DNA of 35,473 nt, taken from the NCBI GenBank assembly GCA_903889445.1, contig CAISXF010000030.1:1-35473 (forward strand), in the 5' to 3' direction. Under the pieces are notes generated by a model. That model was not told the origin of the DNA. It searched no databases and saw only the letters and a program-made list of their open reading frames with translations. The translations under genes were made by a program, and so were the position numbers. Below are positions 27,629-35,473 of the stretch, piece after piece; position 1 is the first letter of the stretch, and each line of letters starts with the position of its first letter. Origin of the DNA: an uncultured Pseudomonadota bacterium (GTDB taxonomy: Bacteria; Pseudomonadota; Gammaproteobacteria; Methylococcales; Methylomonadaceae).

Positions 27629-28357
27629 ATGACAACAGAAAATACACCGTGGACGCGCGACGAATTTGAAGCCCAATTACGCGGCATGGAAAACTTGTAT
27701 CACATTCATCATCCTTATCATTTGTTGATGAATGAAGGAAAACTCACCAAAAAACAATTGCAAGGTTGGGTGGCGAATCGGTTTTATTATCAAGTGTGCA
27801 TTCCGATTAAAGACGCGAACATTTTGGCGAATTGTCCCGACCGCGAAACTCGCGCCAAATGGACGCAACGCATTTTGGATCACGATGGAAGTCCGACCGA
27901 TGTGGGCGGGATTGAAGCGTGGATTCAATTGGGCATCGCGGTTGGTTTGACGCGCGAAGAGTTGACTTCGTTGAAATACGTTTTGCCTGGCGTTCGATTT
28001 GCAGTTGATGCGTATGTGAATTTTGCCCGTCGCGCCGAATGGCACGAAGCGGCGAGTTCATCGTTAACCGAATTATTCGCGCCAAAAATTCACCAACAAC
28101 GTTTGGACAATTGGCCGGCACATTATCCGTGGGTTGAACCCGAAGGTTATGCGTATTTCCGGAAACGTTTAACCGAAGCGCGTCGCGACGTGGAACACGG
28201 TTTAGAAATTACGCTCGGTTGGTACAAAACACGCGAACAACAAAATCACATGGTTGATATTTTGAGATTCAAACTGGATGTGTTGTGGTCGATGGCAGAC
28301 GCAATGTACATGGCATATATTCACGAAATGCCGCCGTATTTTAACGTTAAAAAATAG
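27629..28357 (+). CDS. pqqC: Pyrroloquinoline-quinone synthase PqqC
   Basis: Catalyses the last step, ring closure and eight-electron oxidation to PQQ, without a metal cofactor. 242 residues, the usual size for a stand-alone PqqC and without the PqqD fusion found in some methylotrophs. The helical TenA-like fold shows [19 protein letters not shown] and [10 protein letters not shown], and later the conserved [10 protein letters not shown] segment. It follows the Uma2 gene; pqqD and pqqE do not follow, so they must be elsewhere or were lost. Confidence 0.97.
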   Translation: MTTENTPWTRDEFEAQLRGMENLYHIHHPYHLLMNEGKLTKKQLQGWVANRFYYQVCIPIKDANILANCPDRETRAKWTQRILDHDGSPTDVGGIEAWIQLGIAVGLTREELTSLKYVLPGVRFAVDAYVNFARRAEWHEAASSSLTELFAPKIHQQRLDNWPAHYPWVEPEGYAYFRKRLTEARRDVEHGLEITLGWYKTREQQNHMVDILRFKLDVLWSMADAMYMAYIHEMPPYFNVKK

Positions 28358-28383
28358 TTAAAATAGACTCAAACAAATTTTCC

Positions 28384-30156
28384 ATGACGTTTAAAAAGTT
28401 CCTGCACACGCCGTTTTTACCGATTTATTCGACTGCCCTTTTTTATGCGTTTTATTACGCAATAAGCGTGTGGCAATTTGATGTGCAAATTGTTCCGGAG
28501 CGCGTGCCTTACGATTTTGTGGCGCAGTTAATTCTGGCTTATATTTTGTTTGCGTTATCGCGCCGCGCGTGGATTTTCTTGATTTTGCACGCGCTACTTA
28601 TGGGCGTTTTGTATATCGGTAATCCGGTGAAAATCGCCTTTTTCGGTGGACCCATTATGCCCGACGATATTTTTTCACTGCGTTCATTATTGTTGATTTT
28701 GGAAGACTGGAAATTTTTCGCGCTTGCATTGCCGCTGGTTTCGCTGGCGATTTTGGCTGTTTTTAATTTGACGTTACGACGTTGGCAAAATTGTGTTGGC
28801 GGTGTGTTGGCGGGAATGTTAACGATTACAATCCTTTATCAACCAAATTTAATTGTGTATCCCATTGACACTTACGTCGGTACAAAAGAATGGGATCAGC
28901 GTTCCAATTATTTGTGGCAAGGCGCGACCATTCACACATTGTTGGAAACAGCGCGTTATTTTTTGATTGCCGACGCCCCCCCCGATGCCGGTGAAGCGCG
29001 AAAAGCCGCCCTATTTCTTTCACAACAAACCCGCAAAAACACCTTTGAAGATTTCACGCCGCGCAATGTACATATCATTTTACTGGAATCATTTTGGGAC
29101 GCAAATAATTTGGTAAAAGTGAAATTTAACAAAAATCCATTGTCGCAGGAATTTCGTAAATTGTGGAAAAGTGCGAACAATTCGACCGCCGTCGTGCCTG
29201 TATTTGCGGGCATGACCGCGAATTCTGAATTTGAGGTCTTGTGTGGTTTTCCGGTGACGAAAAATACCGTGAAATTTGAACGGCAATTATTAAATGACGT
29301 GCCGTGTTTGCCACGTTTGTTGGCGGATAAAGGCTATAAAACGGTGGTGTCGCATCCGAATATTCCGGTATTTTGGAATCGCGTGAATGCGTATCATCGG
29401 GTGGGTTTTCAAACGTATTGGTCAGAAAAAGATTTTGTTTTAGACGATATTAACCGCGAATTTTTGGGCGATAGTTCGTTATATCGCCAAGTGTTAGAGA
29501 AAATATCGGACTCGCTCGCTACCAAAAAACCAATTCTTGATTATATCGTGACGTACTTCGGGCATTGGGATTATCCATTGAATGAAAACCGTCCGCCGCA
29601 AATTACCAGTTCTTCAGAAGTAGAAGAAGTGACGGCTTATGCGAACACCACTTTTTATAAATCGAGTGAATTTGTCGATTTTGTGAAAACCCTGCAAAAG
29701 CGTGACCCTGACGGAATTATCGTCGCGTTTGGCGATCATTTACCTTTTTTGGGTGAGCATTTTGCCGGTTATGTGGAATCGGATATTTTAAAAAATAGTC
29801 GCGGTGATTTTTCGGATTTGATGTTCAACACTTACGTTAATACGCCATTATTGATTATTGACGGTAAAAATGGCGCGTTGAAAGTCGGGCGTTTGCCATT
29901 GTACGAAGTGCCGCAACTGATTTTGAATTTGCTGCATTTGAACCAACCGACCATTATGGATTTTGCGACACCGCTTGAAAATCGTCGAATTCGTCCATTA
30001 GTCGGGTTGCATTTTGATGAGTTTAACGATGGGCGAATCGGCGTTTGCAAAGAACCGCCGTATTCGCCCGAATGTCAGCAATCGTTAGCGTGGTTAGAGG
30101 CGGTGAAAACCATCAGCAATGATTTATTTATTGGCAAACAATTTACTCGTCCTTAA
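28384..30156 (+). CDS. LtaS-like membrane sulfatase/phosphotransferase
   Basis: 590 residues. About five N-terminal membrane helices (~1-165) are followed by an extracytoplasmic alkaline-phosphatase-fold domain. Residues match the metal and nucleophile positions of lipoteichoic-acid-synthase-type enzymes: Glu235 (LLESFWD), Thr278 (GMTANSEFEVLCG) as nucleophile, and Asp451/His452 (FGDHLP). In Gram-negatives such enzymes usually move phosphoglycerol or phosphoethanolamine onto periplasmic glucans or lipids; the substrate is not known here. It starts 26 bases after pqqC with no clear ribosome site, and may be co-transcribed. Confidence 0.88.
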   Translation: MTFKKFLHTPFLPIYSTALFYAFYYAISVWQFDVQIVPERVPYDFVAQLILAYILFALSRRAWIFLILHALLMGVLYIGNPVKIAFFGGPIMPDDIFSLRSLLLILEDWKFFALALPLVSLAILAVFNLTLRRWQNCVGGVLAGMLTITILYQPNLIVYPIDTYVGTKEWDQRSNYLWQGATIHTLLETARYFLIADAPPDAGEARKAALFLSQQTRKNTFEDFTPRNVHIILLESFWDANNLVKVKFNKNPLSQEFRKLWKSANNSTAVVPVFAGMTANSEFEVLCGFPVTKNTVKFERQLLNDVPCLPRLLADKGYKTVVSHPNIPVFWNRVNAYHRVGFQTYWSEKDFVLDDINREFLGDSSLYRQVLEKISDSLATKKPILDYIVTYFGHWDYPLNENRPPQITSSSEVEEVTAYANTTFYKSSEFVDFVKTLQKRDPDGIIVAFGDHLPFLGEHFAGYVESDILKNSRGDFSDLMFNTYVNTPLLIIDGKNGALKVGRLPLYEVPQLILNLLHLNQPTIMDFATPLENRRIRPLVGLHFDEFNDGRIGVCKEPPYSPECQQSLAWLEAVKTISNDLFIGKQFTRP

Positions 30157-30535
30157 AAACATGGGAAAAGATAAAATCATCGATTTTCAATCTGTGCGTT
30201 CGGTTTTAATCTGCGATTTTTCTCTTATGGTTGTGAATGCCATAGAAAAGTAACCTATGTTCATCTAGCAAAATAACTTGTCCAATTGACATCCTCACCG
30301 CACTAAACGGCGAGATTTTCCGCTACTTATAAATTTAGAAATAGTCTTACATAAGCTCTGCGTTGGTATAGCATTGCCAACTCGCAATGCTCCTTTCACT
30401 CGGTTAAAAGTGTTATGGATTGTAATTCCGGAGTGTAATTTCTCAACTATTTTTTGTTATACCGGCAATTTTTTGTATTTTGACGCGCAATAAATGACTA
30501 TACTTTTACGCTTCAACTAAACCAAAGGAATTTTC
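30157..30535. other. 379-bp intergenic region before the mtdB genes
   Basis: No supported gene. It holds, in order: a 30-codon open frame without a ribosome site; a possible IS200/IS605 end remnant (30287-30325); a 6-bp hairpin GCATTG / CAATGC; a direct repeat TGTAATT-N6-TGTAATT (30421-30440); and an AT-rich stretch with TATACT near 30500 that may hold the mtdB promoter, although its best -35 (TTGACG) is only 13 bases upstream. Confidence 0.6.
30287..30325 (-). mobile_element. Possible IS200/IS605-type right-end remnant
   Basis: TTGACATCCTCACCG, ACTAAA and CGGCGAGATTTTCC form an imperfect hairpin. It resembles the common TnpB-element end in which a GAGGATGTCAA sequence follows a G/C-rich hairpin, read on the minus strand. 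No tnpA, tnpB or left end is seen. The match is from memory of such ends. Confidence 0.35.
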
Positions 30536-31453
30536 ATGGAAAAGCCATTTATTTTACACATGCTCACCACGGCGAAAAATTTAAGTCCATTTGATGTCAA
30601 CATGGCAATGGACGCGGGTTGGGTTGTAGCCATGCCTTACACCAATATCGAAGCCAGCGAAGTTCAGGGTTTAGTTCAAGATGCGATTTTTTCGCGTAGT
30701 TCAAAAAATTTAAAACGTACCAGTATTTTTATCGGTGGACGCGATACCAAACAAGCGATGGATATGTTGAAAATCGCCAAACAATCGATGATTCCACCGT
30801 TTGAAGTATCTGTTTTTGCTGATCCAAGTGGCGCGTTCACCACCGCTGCCGCAATGGTTGCCGCTGCCGAACACGAATTATTCACCAAATTCCAAACGAC
30901 TTTTGAAGGTAAAAATGTTTTAGCGTTAGGTGGCACGGGGCCAGTCGGTCAAGCCGCTGCTGTTATTGCAGCGAAAGCGGGCGCAAACGTCCGAATTATT
31001 GGTCGCCAATTGGAAAAAGCCCAACACATTGCAGATTTGTGCAATAAAGAATTTGGTGAAGGTCAAATCAACATTACTGCTGGCGCAGATGCCGATAAAG
31101 CCGAATACATTAAAACAGCGGACGTGGTTTTTGCGACCGGCGCGGCGGGAATTGAATTGTTAAGTGCGGCATTGATTGCGACCGCCGCACAATTAAAAGT
31201 GGTTGCGGATGTGAACGCGGTTCCACCTTCTGGCATTGCAGGAATTGATGCGATGTACAACGGAAAAGTGGTTGACGGTTCAATCAGTGGCGCGGTAGGT
31301 TTGGGGGCGTTGGCAATTGGCAATGTGAAATACCAAACGCAGAATTTACTATTAAAGCGTATGATTAACAGCGACAAACCGATTTATTTACATTTTGAAC
31401 ACGCTTTTGAAGTGGCGCGTGAATACATTAAATCTACTCGTTCGTCGTCTTAA
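30536..31453 (+). CDS. Methylene-tetrahydromethanopterin dehydrogenase paralogue (MtdB-like, copy 1)
   Basis: 305 residues aligning throughout to the next gene and to MtdB (ILHMLTTAKNLSPFDVNMA, PPFEVSVFADPSGAFTTAAA, ADVNAVPPSGIAGID). MtdB oxidises methylene-H4MPT to methenyl-H4MPT during formaldehyde oxidation. The dinucleotide loop is GGTGPVG (132-138) and the end of the second strand reads IIGR (Gly156-Arg157), the pattern that favours NADP by accommodating the 2'-phosphate. An AAGGAA ribosome site precedes the ATG. It is 11 bases before the second copy, forming an operon. The enzyme family is confident; the cofactor preference is inferred. Confidence 0.88.
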   Translation: MEKPFILHMLTTAKNLSPFDVNMAMDAGWVVAMPYTNIEASEVQGLVQDAIFSRSSKNLKRTSIFIGGRDTKQAMDMLKIAKQSMIPPFEVSVFADPSGAFTTAAAMVAAAEHELFTKFQTTFEGKNVLALGGTGPVGQAAAVIAAKAGANVRIIGRQLEKAQHIADLCNKEFGEGQINITAGADADKAEYIKTADVVFATGAAGIELLSAALIATAAQLKVVADVNAVPPSGIAGIDAMYNGKVVDGSISGAVGLGALAIGNVKYQTQNLLLKRMINSDKPIYLHFEHAFEVAREYIKSTRSSS

Positions 31454-31464
31454 ACAGGATTTTT

Positions 31465-32367
31465 ATGAAACGCAGTATTTTGCACATGCTTGACCCGATG
31501 CCAAATAATAGTCCTTTCGACATCAACATGGCGGTCGATGCAGGATTTGATATTTTGATGCCGTACAACAATGTTAAATTAGAAAATGTGCATGGTTTAA
31601 CCCAAGATGCGGTGTTTTCACGAGGGCCAGCTGGTGTGAAACGTACTGGTTTATTTATCGGTGGACGCAATTTAGGTTTAGCGGTTGATATGTTTGATAC
31701 TGCGAAGCAAGCCATGATGCCACCGTTTGCGATTTCAGTTTTTGCAGATCCGAGTGGTGCATTCACTACCGCAGCGGCATTGGTGGCGTGTGTGGAAAAA
31801 GAATTGAAATCAAAGCACGGTAAAGAATTGGCAGATTGTAAAGCAGTAATTTTCGGCGGCACGGGGCCGGTGGGAATTGCGACTGGAATTATTGCTTCGT
31901 TGGCAGGTGCAGAAACCACCATCGTCGATCATTTGTATTTGGAAACCGCCGTCGATATAGCCAAACAATATAATCGTCGTTTTGGTTGCGACTTAAAAGG
32001 CGCGGTCGCGAGTTTTGACAAAGATAAAATCGAATTATTGAAAGATGTCGATATTATTTTTTGTACAGCAAAAGCGGGTATTCAAGTTTTAAATTCGACC
32101 ATTTTGAAAGAAGTGACGCAACTGAAAGTCGCCGGCGATGTGAATGCGATTTCGCCAGCAGGCATTGAGGGTGTAACAGCTCAAGATATGGGCGTACCGA
32201 TGATTCATGCCACACATTGTAATGCGGTGGGCGTGGGGGCGTTGGCGGTGGGCAATGTGAAATACCAAGTTCAACACGCGCTGTTGGTGTTGATGTTGGA
32301 ATCAGAAACGCCGATTTATTTAGATTTTCGTGATGCGTTTATTAAAGCACGCGAAATTTTTAAATAA
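31465..32367 (+). CDS. mtdB: Methylene-tetrahydromethanopterin dehydrogenase (MtdB)
   Basis: 300 residues, the usual MtdB size, opening MKRSILHMLDPMPNNSPFDI as in methylotroph MtdB. The core has PPFAISVFADPSGAFTTAAA and GALAVGNVKYQVQ. The dinucleotide loop is GGTGPVG (131-137) and the next strand ends IVDH (Asp155), an acidic residue that favours NAD. It is the likelier true MtdB by this and by its N-terminus. Downstream a hairpin separates it from the convergent aminopeptidase gene. Confidence 0.92.
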   Translation: MKRSILHMLDPMPNNSPFDINMAVDAGFDILMPYNNVKLENVHGLTQDAVFSRGPAGVKRTGLFIGGRNLGLAVDMFDTAKQAMMPPFAISVFADPSGAFTTAAALVACVEKELKSKHGKELADCKAVIFGGTGPVGIATGIIASLAGAETTIVDHLYLETAVDIAKQYNRRFGCDLKGAVASFDKDKIELLKDVDIIFCTAKAGIQVLNSTILKEVTQLKVAGDVNAISPAGIEGVTAQDMGVPMIHATHCNAVGVGALAVGNVKYQVQHALLVLMLESETPIYLDFRDAFIKAREIFK

Positions 32368-32378
32368 GTAATTTTACA

Positions 32379-32407
32379 TTCGGATTGCGTGAATCGCGCA
32401 ATCCGAA
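32379..32407. terminator. Hairpin between convergent mtdB and prolyl aminopeptidase genes
   Basis: An 11-bp perfect stem (TTCGGATTGCG / CGCAATCCGAA) has a seven-base loop. No good T-run follows on either strand, so it is a weak intrinsic terminator or an RNA 3'-end stabiliser. Confidence 0.55.
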
Positions 32408-32413
32408 CGGGTG

Positions 32414-33358
32414 TCAAAGTGCTTTTAAACTTTTAGTTGCATTCACCAGCGCGTCAATCATTTCGTCACCATGGGCAATGTGTCCCGAATTCGGCAACAC
32501 CACATAATTCGATTGTGGCAACGCACGATGTAATTGCCACGCGGCTTCAATCGGGCAAACCAAATCATGCCGACCGTGAATAATCGTCACAGGCAATTCG
32601 CGCAATTTCCCGATGTGTTTTAAGAGTTCATTTTCAGCCAAAAAGTAATGATTTTTTGCAAAATGCACTTCCATTTTTACCTGTTTAACATCGTGTTCCG
32701 TCACATGTTCATCACGAAATTCAAACGCCGCGCCCAATGCAACTTGTCCGCCCCACGCTTGCCACGCTTTGGTCACGCGCCGAATTGCCAGCTCATCTTT
32801 CCCCCATAAAGCCGTACATAAATCATCCAACACATTATCGCTACGCTGTTCAGCGGGAATACTTTCGACCAAATAGTGAAACATTTCAGGATACATTAAC
32901 GCCACACCCGCTGGACTTAAAAACCAGCGCATATCGTGGAGACGTGCTAAAAAACTGCCGCGTAAAATCAGCGATTGCACCCGTTTAACGTGTCTTTGCG
33001 CGTACGCCAACGCCAATGTTGCGCCCCACGAACCGCCGAATAAAATCCAGTTTTCCAATTTCAAATGTTGCCGAATTCGTTCCATGTCCGTAATTAAATC
33101 GGGCAGCGTATTATTTTCTAATTCGCCAAACGGCAGCGAACGTCCGCAACCGCGTTGATCAAACAGAATAATGTGATAATACGCGGGATCAAAAAAGCGG
33201 CGATGATCGGGTTTACAACCAGAACACGGACCGCCGTGTAAAAAAATAATCGGCACGCCGTGCGGATTGCCGCATTGTTCAACGTAAACAGAATGCACGC
33301 TGTCGGTTTTCAAAAAAAAGTGCTGAAACGGTTCAATGGGCGGAAAAAGTGTGTTCAT
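32414..33358 (-). CDS. pip: Prolyl aminopeptidase (proline iminopeptidase)
   Basis: Alpha/beta hydrolase that removes N-terminal proline from peptides. 314 residues; the HGGPCSGC oxyanion loop (41-48), DQRGCGRS, and the nucleophile elbow GGSWG (Ser110) are present, with the Asp in IHGRHD and His in SGHIAHGDE completing the triad. The length matches the bacterial S33 enzyme. The family's usual loop is HGGPGGGC; here Cys and Ser replace two glycines, which is not at a catalytic residue. Divergent from rplU. Confidence 0.93.
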   Translation of the reverse strand: MNTLFPPIEPFQHFFLKTDSVHSVYVEQCGNPHGVPIIFLHGGPCSGCKPDHRRFFDPAYYHIILFDQRGCGRSLPFGELENNTLPDLITDMERIRQHLKLENWILFGGSWGATLALAYAQRHVKRVQSLILRGSFLARLHDMRWFLSPAGVALMYPEMFHYLVESIPAEQRSDNVLDDLCTALWGKDELAIRRVTKAWQAWGGQVALGAAFEFRDEHVTEHDVKQVKMEVHFAKNHYFLAENELLKHIGKLRELPVTIIHGRHDLVCPIEAAWQLHRALPQSNYVVLPNSGHIAHGDEMIDALVNATKSLKAL

Positions 33359-33458
33359 AATTTGTCAGATTAAAAGGTGAAAAGGGTCACTTTACGTTAT
33401 CAATTTGAATAAGACAATTTGCCGCGTGTGACGAACTTAACGCAAACTAATCTAATCA

Positions 33459-33487
33459 TTGACGCAACTAAGTTATAAAAATATAAT
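33459..33487 (+). promoter_or_regulatory. Sigma-70 promoter of the rplU operon
   Basis: TTGACG (33459-33464), a 17-base spacer and a perfect TATAAT (33482-33487) lie 48 bases before the rplU ATG. It is the strongest promoter in the window by consensus, as expected for ribosomal protein genes. Confidence 0.85.
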
Positions 33488-33535
33488 CAACCGCTTTATA
33501 TTTATAGATTAAATGGTTAATTTGGAGTTCACGCG

Positions 33536-33847
33536 ATGTATGCGGTAATTGAAACAGGTGGTAAACAGTACCGAGTAGAAAATGGTACTTACTTAAAAGT
33601 AGAAAAATTAGAATTGGGCGAAGGCGATAGCATCGAATTCGACAAAGTCTTAATGATTGAAGAAGACGGTGACGTGAAAGTGGGTTTACCTTTCATTGTA
33701 GGCGGCAAAGTGACCGCAACCGTGTTGTCTCAAGGTAGACACAAAAAAATCAAAATCGTTAAATTTAGAAGACGTAAACATCACATGAAAACGATGGGAC
33801 ACCGTCAATACTATACTGAAATCCAGATTACTGGCATTTCTGCTTAA
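33536..33847 (+). CDS. rplU: 50S ribosomal protein L21
   Basis: 103 residues, the standard size. Opens [20 protein letters not shown] and ends in the basic [21 protein letters not shown], the rRNA-contacting part. The GGAG ribosome site is a few bases upstream of the ATG. First gene of rplU-rpmA, followed by obgE in the widely conserved order. Confidence 0.98.
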   Translation: MYAVIETGGKQYRVENGTYLKVEKLELGEGDSIEFDKVLMIEEDGDVKVGLPFIVGGKVTATVLSQGRHKKIKIVKFRRRKHHMKTMGHRQYYTEIQITGISA

Positions 33848-33864
33848 AAAACTAGGAGTTAAAA

Positions 33865-34125
33865 ATGGCTCATAAGAAGGCTGGCGGTAGTACCCGCAAT
33901 GGACGCGATTCCCAATCAAAACGCTTAGGCGTTAAACGTTTTGGCAGCGAAACAGTTACCGCAGGTAGCATTATCGTTCGTCAACGTGGCACACATTTCC
34001 ACGCTGGCACCAACGTTGGTATTGGTAAAGATCACACCTTGTTTGCGAAAGCAGACGGCGTGGTACTTTTCAAAGTACAAGGTCCTAAAAACCGCAAATT
34101 TGTTAGTATCATCACAGCGGCATAA
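33865..34125 (+). CDS. rpmA: 50S ribosomal protein L27
   Basis: 86 residues starting [20 protein letters not shown], the standard L27 N-terminus without the cleaved extension found in Firmicutes, and carrying the central [19 protein letters not shown] segment. The N-terminal tail reaches the peptidyl-transferase centre. An AGGAG site lies nine bases before the ATG; the gene starts 17 bases after rplU. Confidence 0.98.
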   Translation: MAHKKAGGSTRNGRDSQSKRLGVKRFGSETVTAGSIIVRQRGTHFHAGTNVGIGKDHTLFAKADGVVLFKVQGPKNRKFVSIITAA

Positions 34126-34162
34126 ATAATCGCTCGCCTATTTTAGGCAGCGGCAATGTCTT

Positions 34163-34197
34163 AAAAAGCTCCGCCTTAAACTGGTTGGGGCTTTTTT
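34163..34197 (+). terminator. Terminator/attenuator between rpmA and obgE
   Basis: AAAAAGCTCC / GGGGCTTTTT (34163-34172 / 34187-34196), 10 bp with one G-T, ends in a T-run. A small hairpin GCCTA / TAGGC lies just upstream. It would lower obgE and proB expression relative to the ribosomal proteins. Confidence 0.75.
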
Positions 34198-34225
34198 CGT
34201 TTATATCAGTTTGATTTTTGAGTAA

Positions 34226-35473
<1,248 letters not shown>

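Noticed and set aside
30161-30253. 30-codon open frame after the LtaS-like gene
   Set aside because: No ribosome binding site, no recognisable peptide and no promoter; expected by chance.

Overview
The window is a gene-dense, AT-leaning bacterial chromosome segment. It most likely comes from a gammaproteobacterial methylotroph or methanotroph of the Methylococcales type; this is an inference from gene content, as no rRNA gene is present. The clues are pqqA-pqqB-pqqC (cofactor for PQQ methanol dehydrogenases) lying near two tandem mtdB-like methylene-tetrahydromethanopterin dehydrogenase genes (the H4MPT formaldehyde oxidation pathway), set among gammaproteobacterial housekeeping genes (bamE, miaA, rlmKL fusion, clpS-clpA/infA, rplU-rpmA-obgE-proB).

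Layout. 1-2.3 kb: the 3' end of a probable PLP-enzyme gene, then trpD and nth overlapping by 4 bp. 2.4-3.7 kb: a NYN nuclease with a LOTUS-like domain. 3.8-5.5 kb: bamE (minus strand) and miaA. 5.5-12.5 kb: a phosphate regulon, pstS-pstC-pstA-pstB-phoU1-phoU2, with a recognisable Pho box and -10 element; the first PhoU is a half-length copy that has lost its metal motif. 12.6-17.1 kb: an exported lipocalin-like protein, a GNAT-nitrilase fusion, then SixA, CHAD and CDF-transporter genes in a tight row. 17.1-17.8 kb: two unrecognised minus-strand genes. 18.0-21.2 kb: ASCH protein, clpS, clpA, and infA on the opposite strand. 21.3-25.7 kb (minus): an RTX-repeat protein, rlmKL and rpiA, separated by hairpin terminators. 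26-30.2 kb: pqqA (24 codons), an attenuator-like hairpin, pqqB, a Uma2-family gene, pqqC and an LtaS-like membrane phosphotransferase. 30.2-30.5 kb: the only gap over 300 bp, with a possible IS200/IS605 end remnant. 30.5-32.4 kb: two mtdB paralogues. 32.4-33.4 kb (minus): prolyl aminopeptidase. 33.5 kb to the end: rplU, rpmA, obgE and the start of proB.

How the genes work together. The pst-phoU block imports phosphate and signals its level. SixA (phosphohistidine phosphatase) and CHAD (a domain linked to polyphosphate) lie close downstream. PQQ synthesis and the H4MPT dehydrogenases serve successive steps of methanol and formaldehyde oxidation. pqqD and pqqE are not in this window.

I found no CRISPR array, intact transposon, prophage, tRNA or rRNA. 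The most unusual items are the decayed half-PhoU coupled to a full PhoU, the tandem MtdB pair with different residues at the expected cofactor-selectivity position, the Uma2 gene inside the pqq operon, and the unknown two-gene unit at 17.1-17.8 kb. None is a clear new defence or mobile system.
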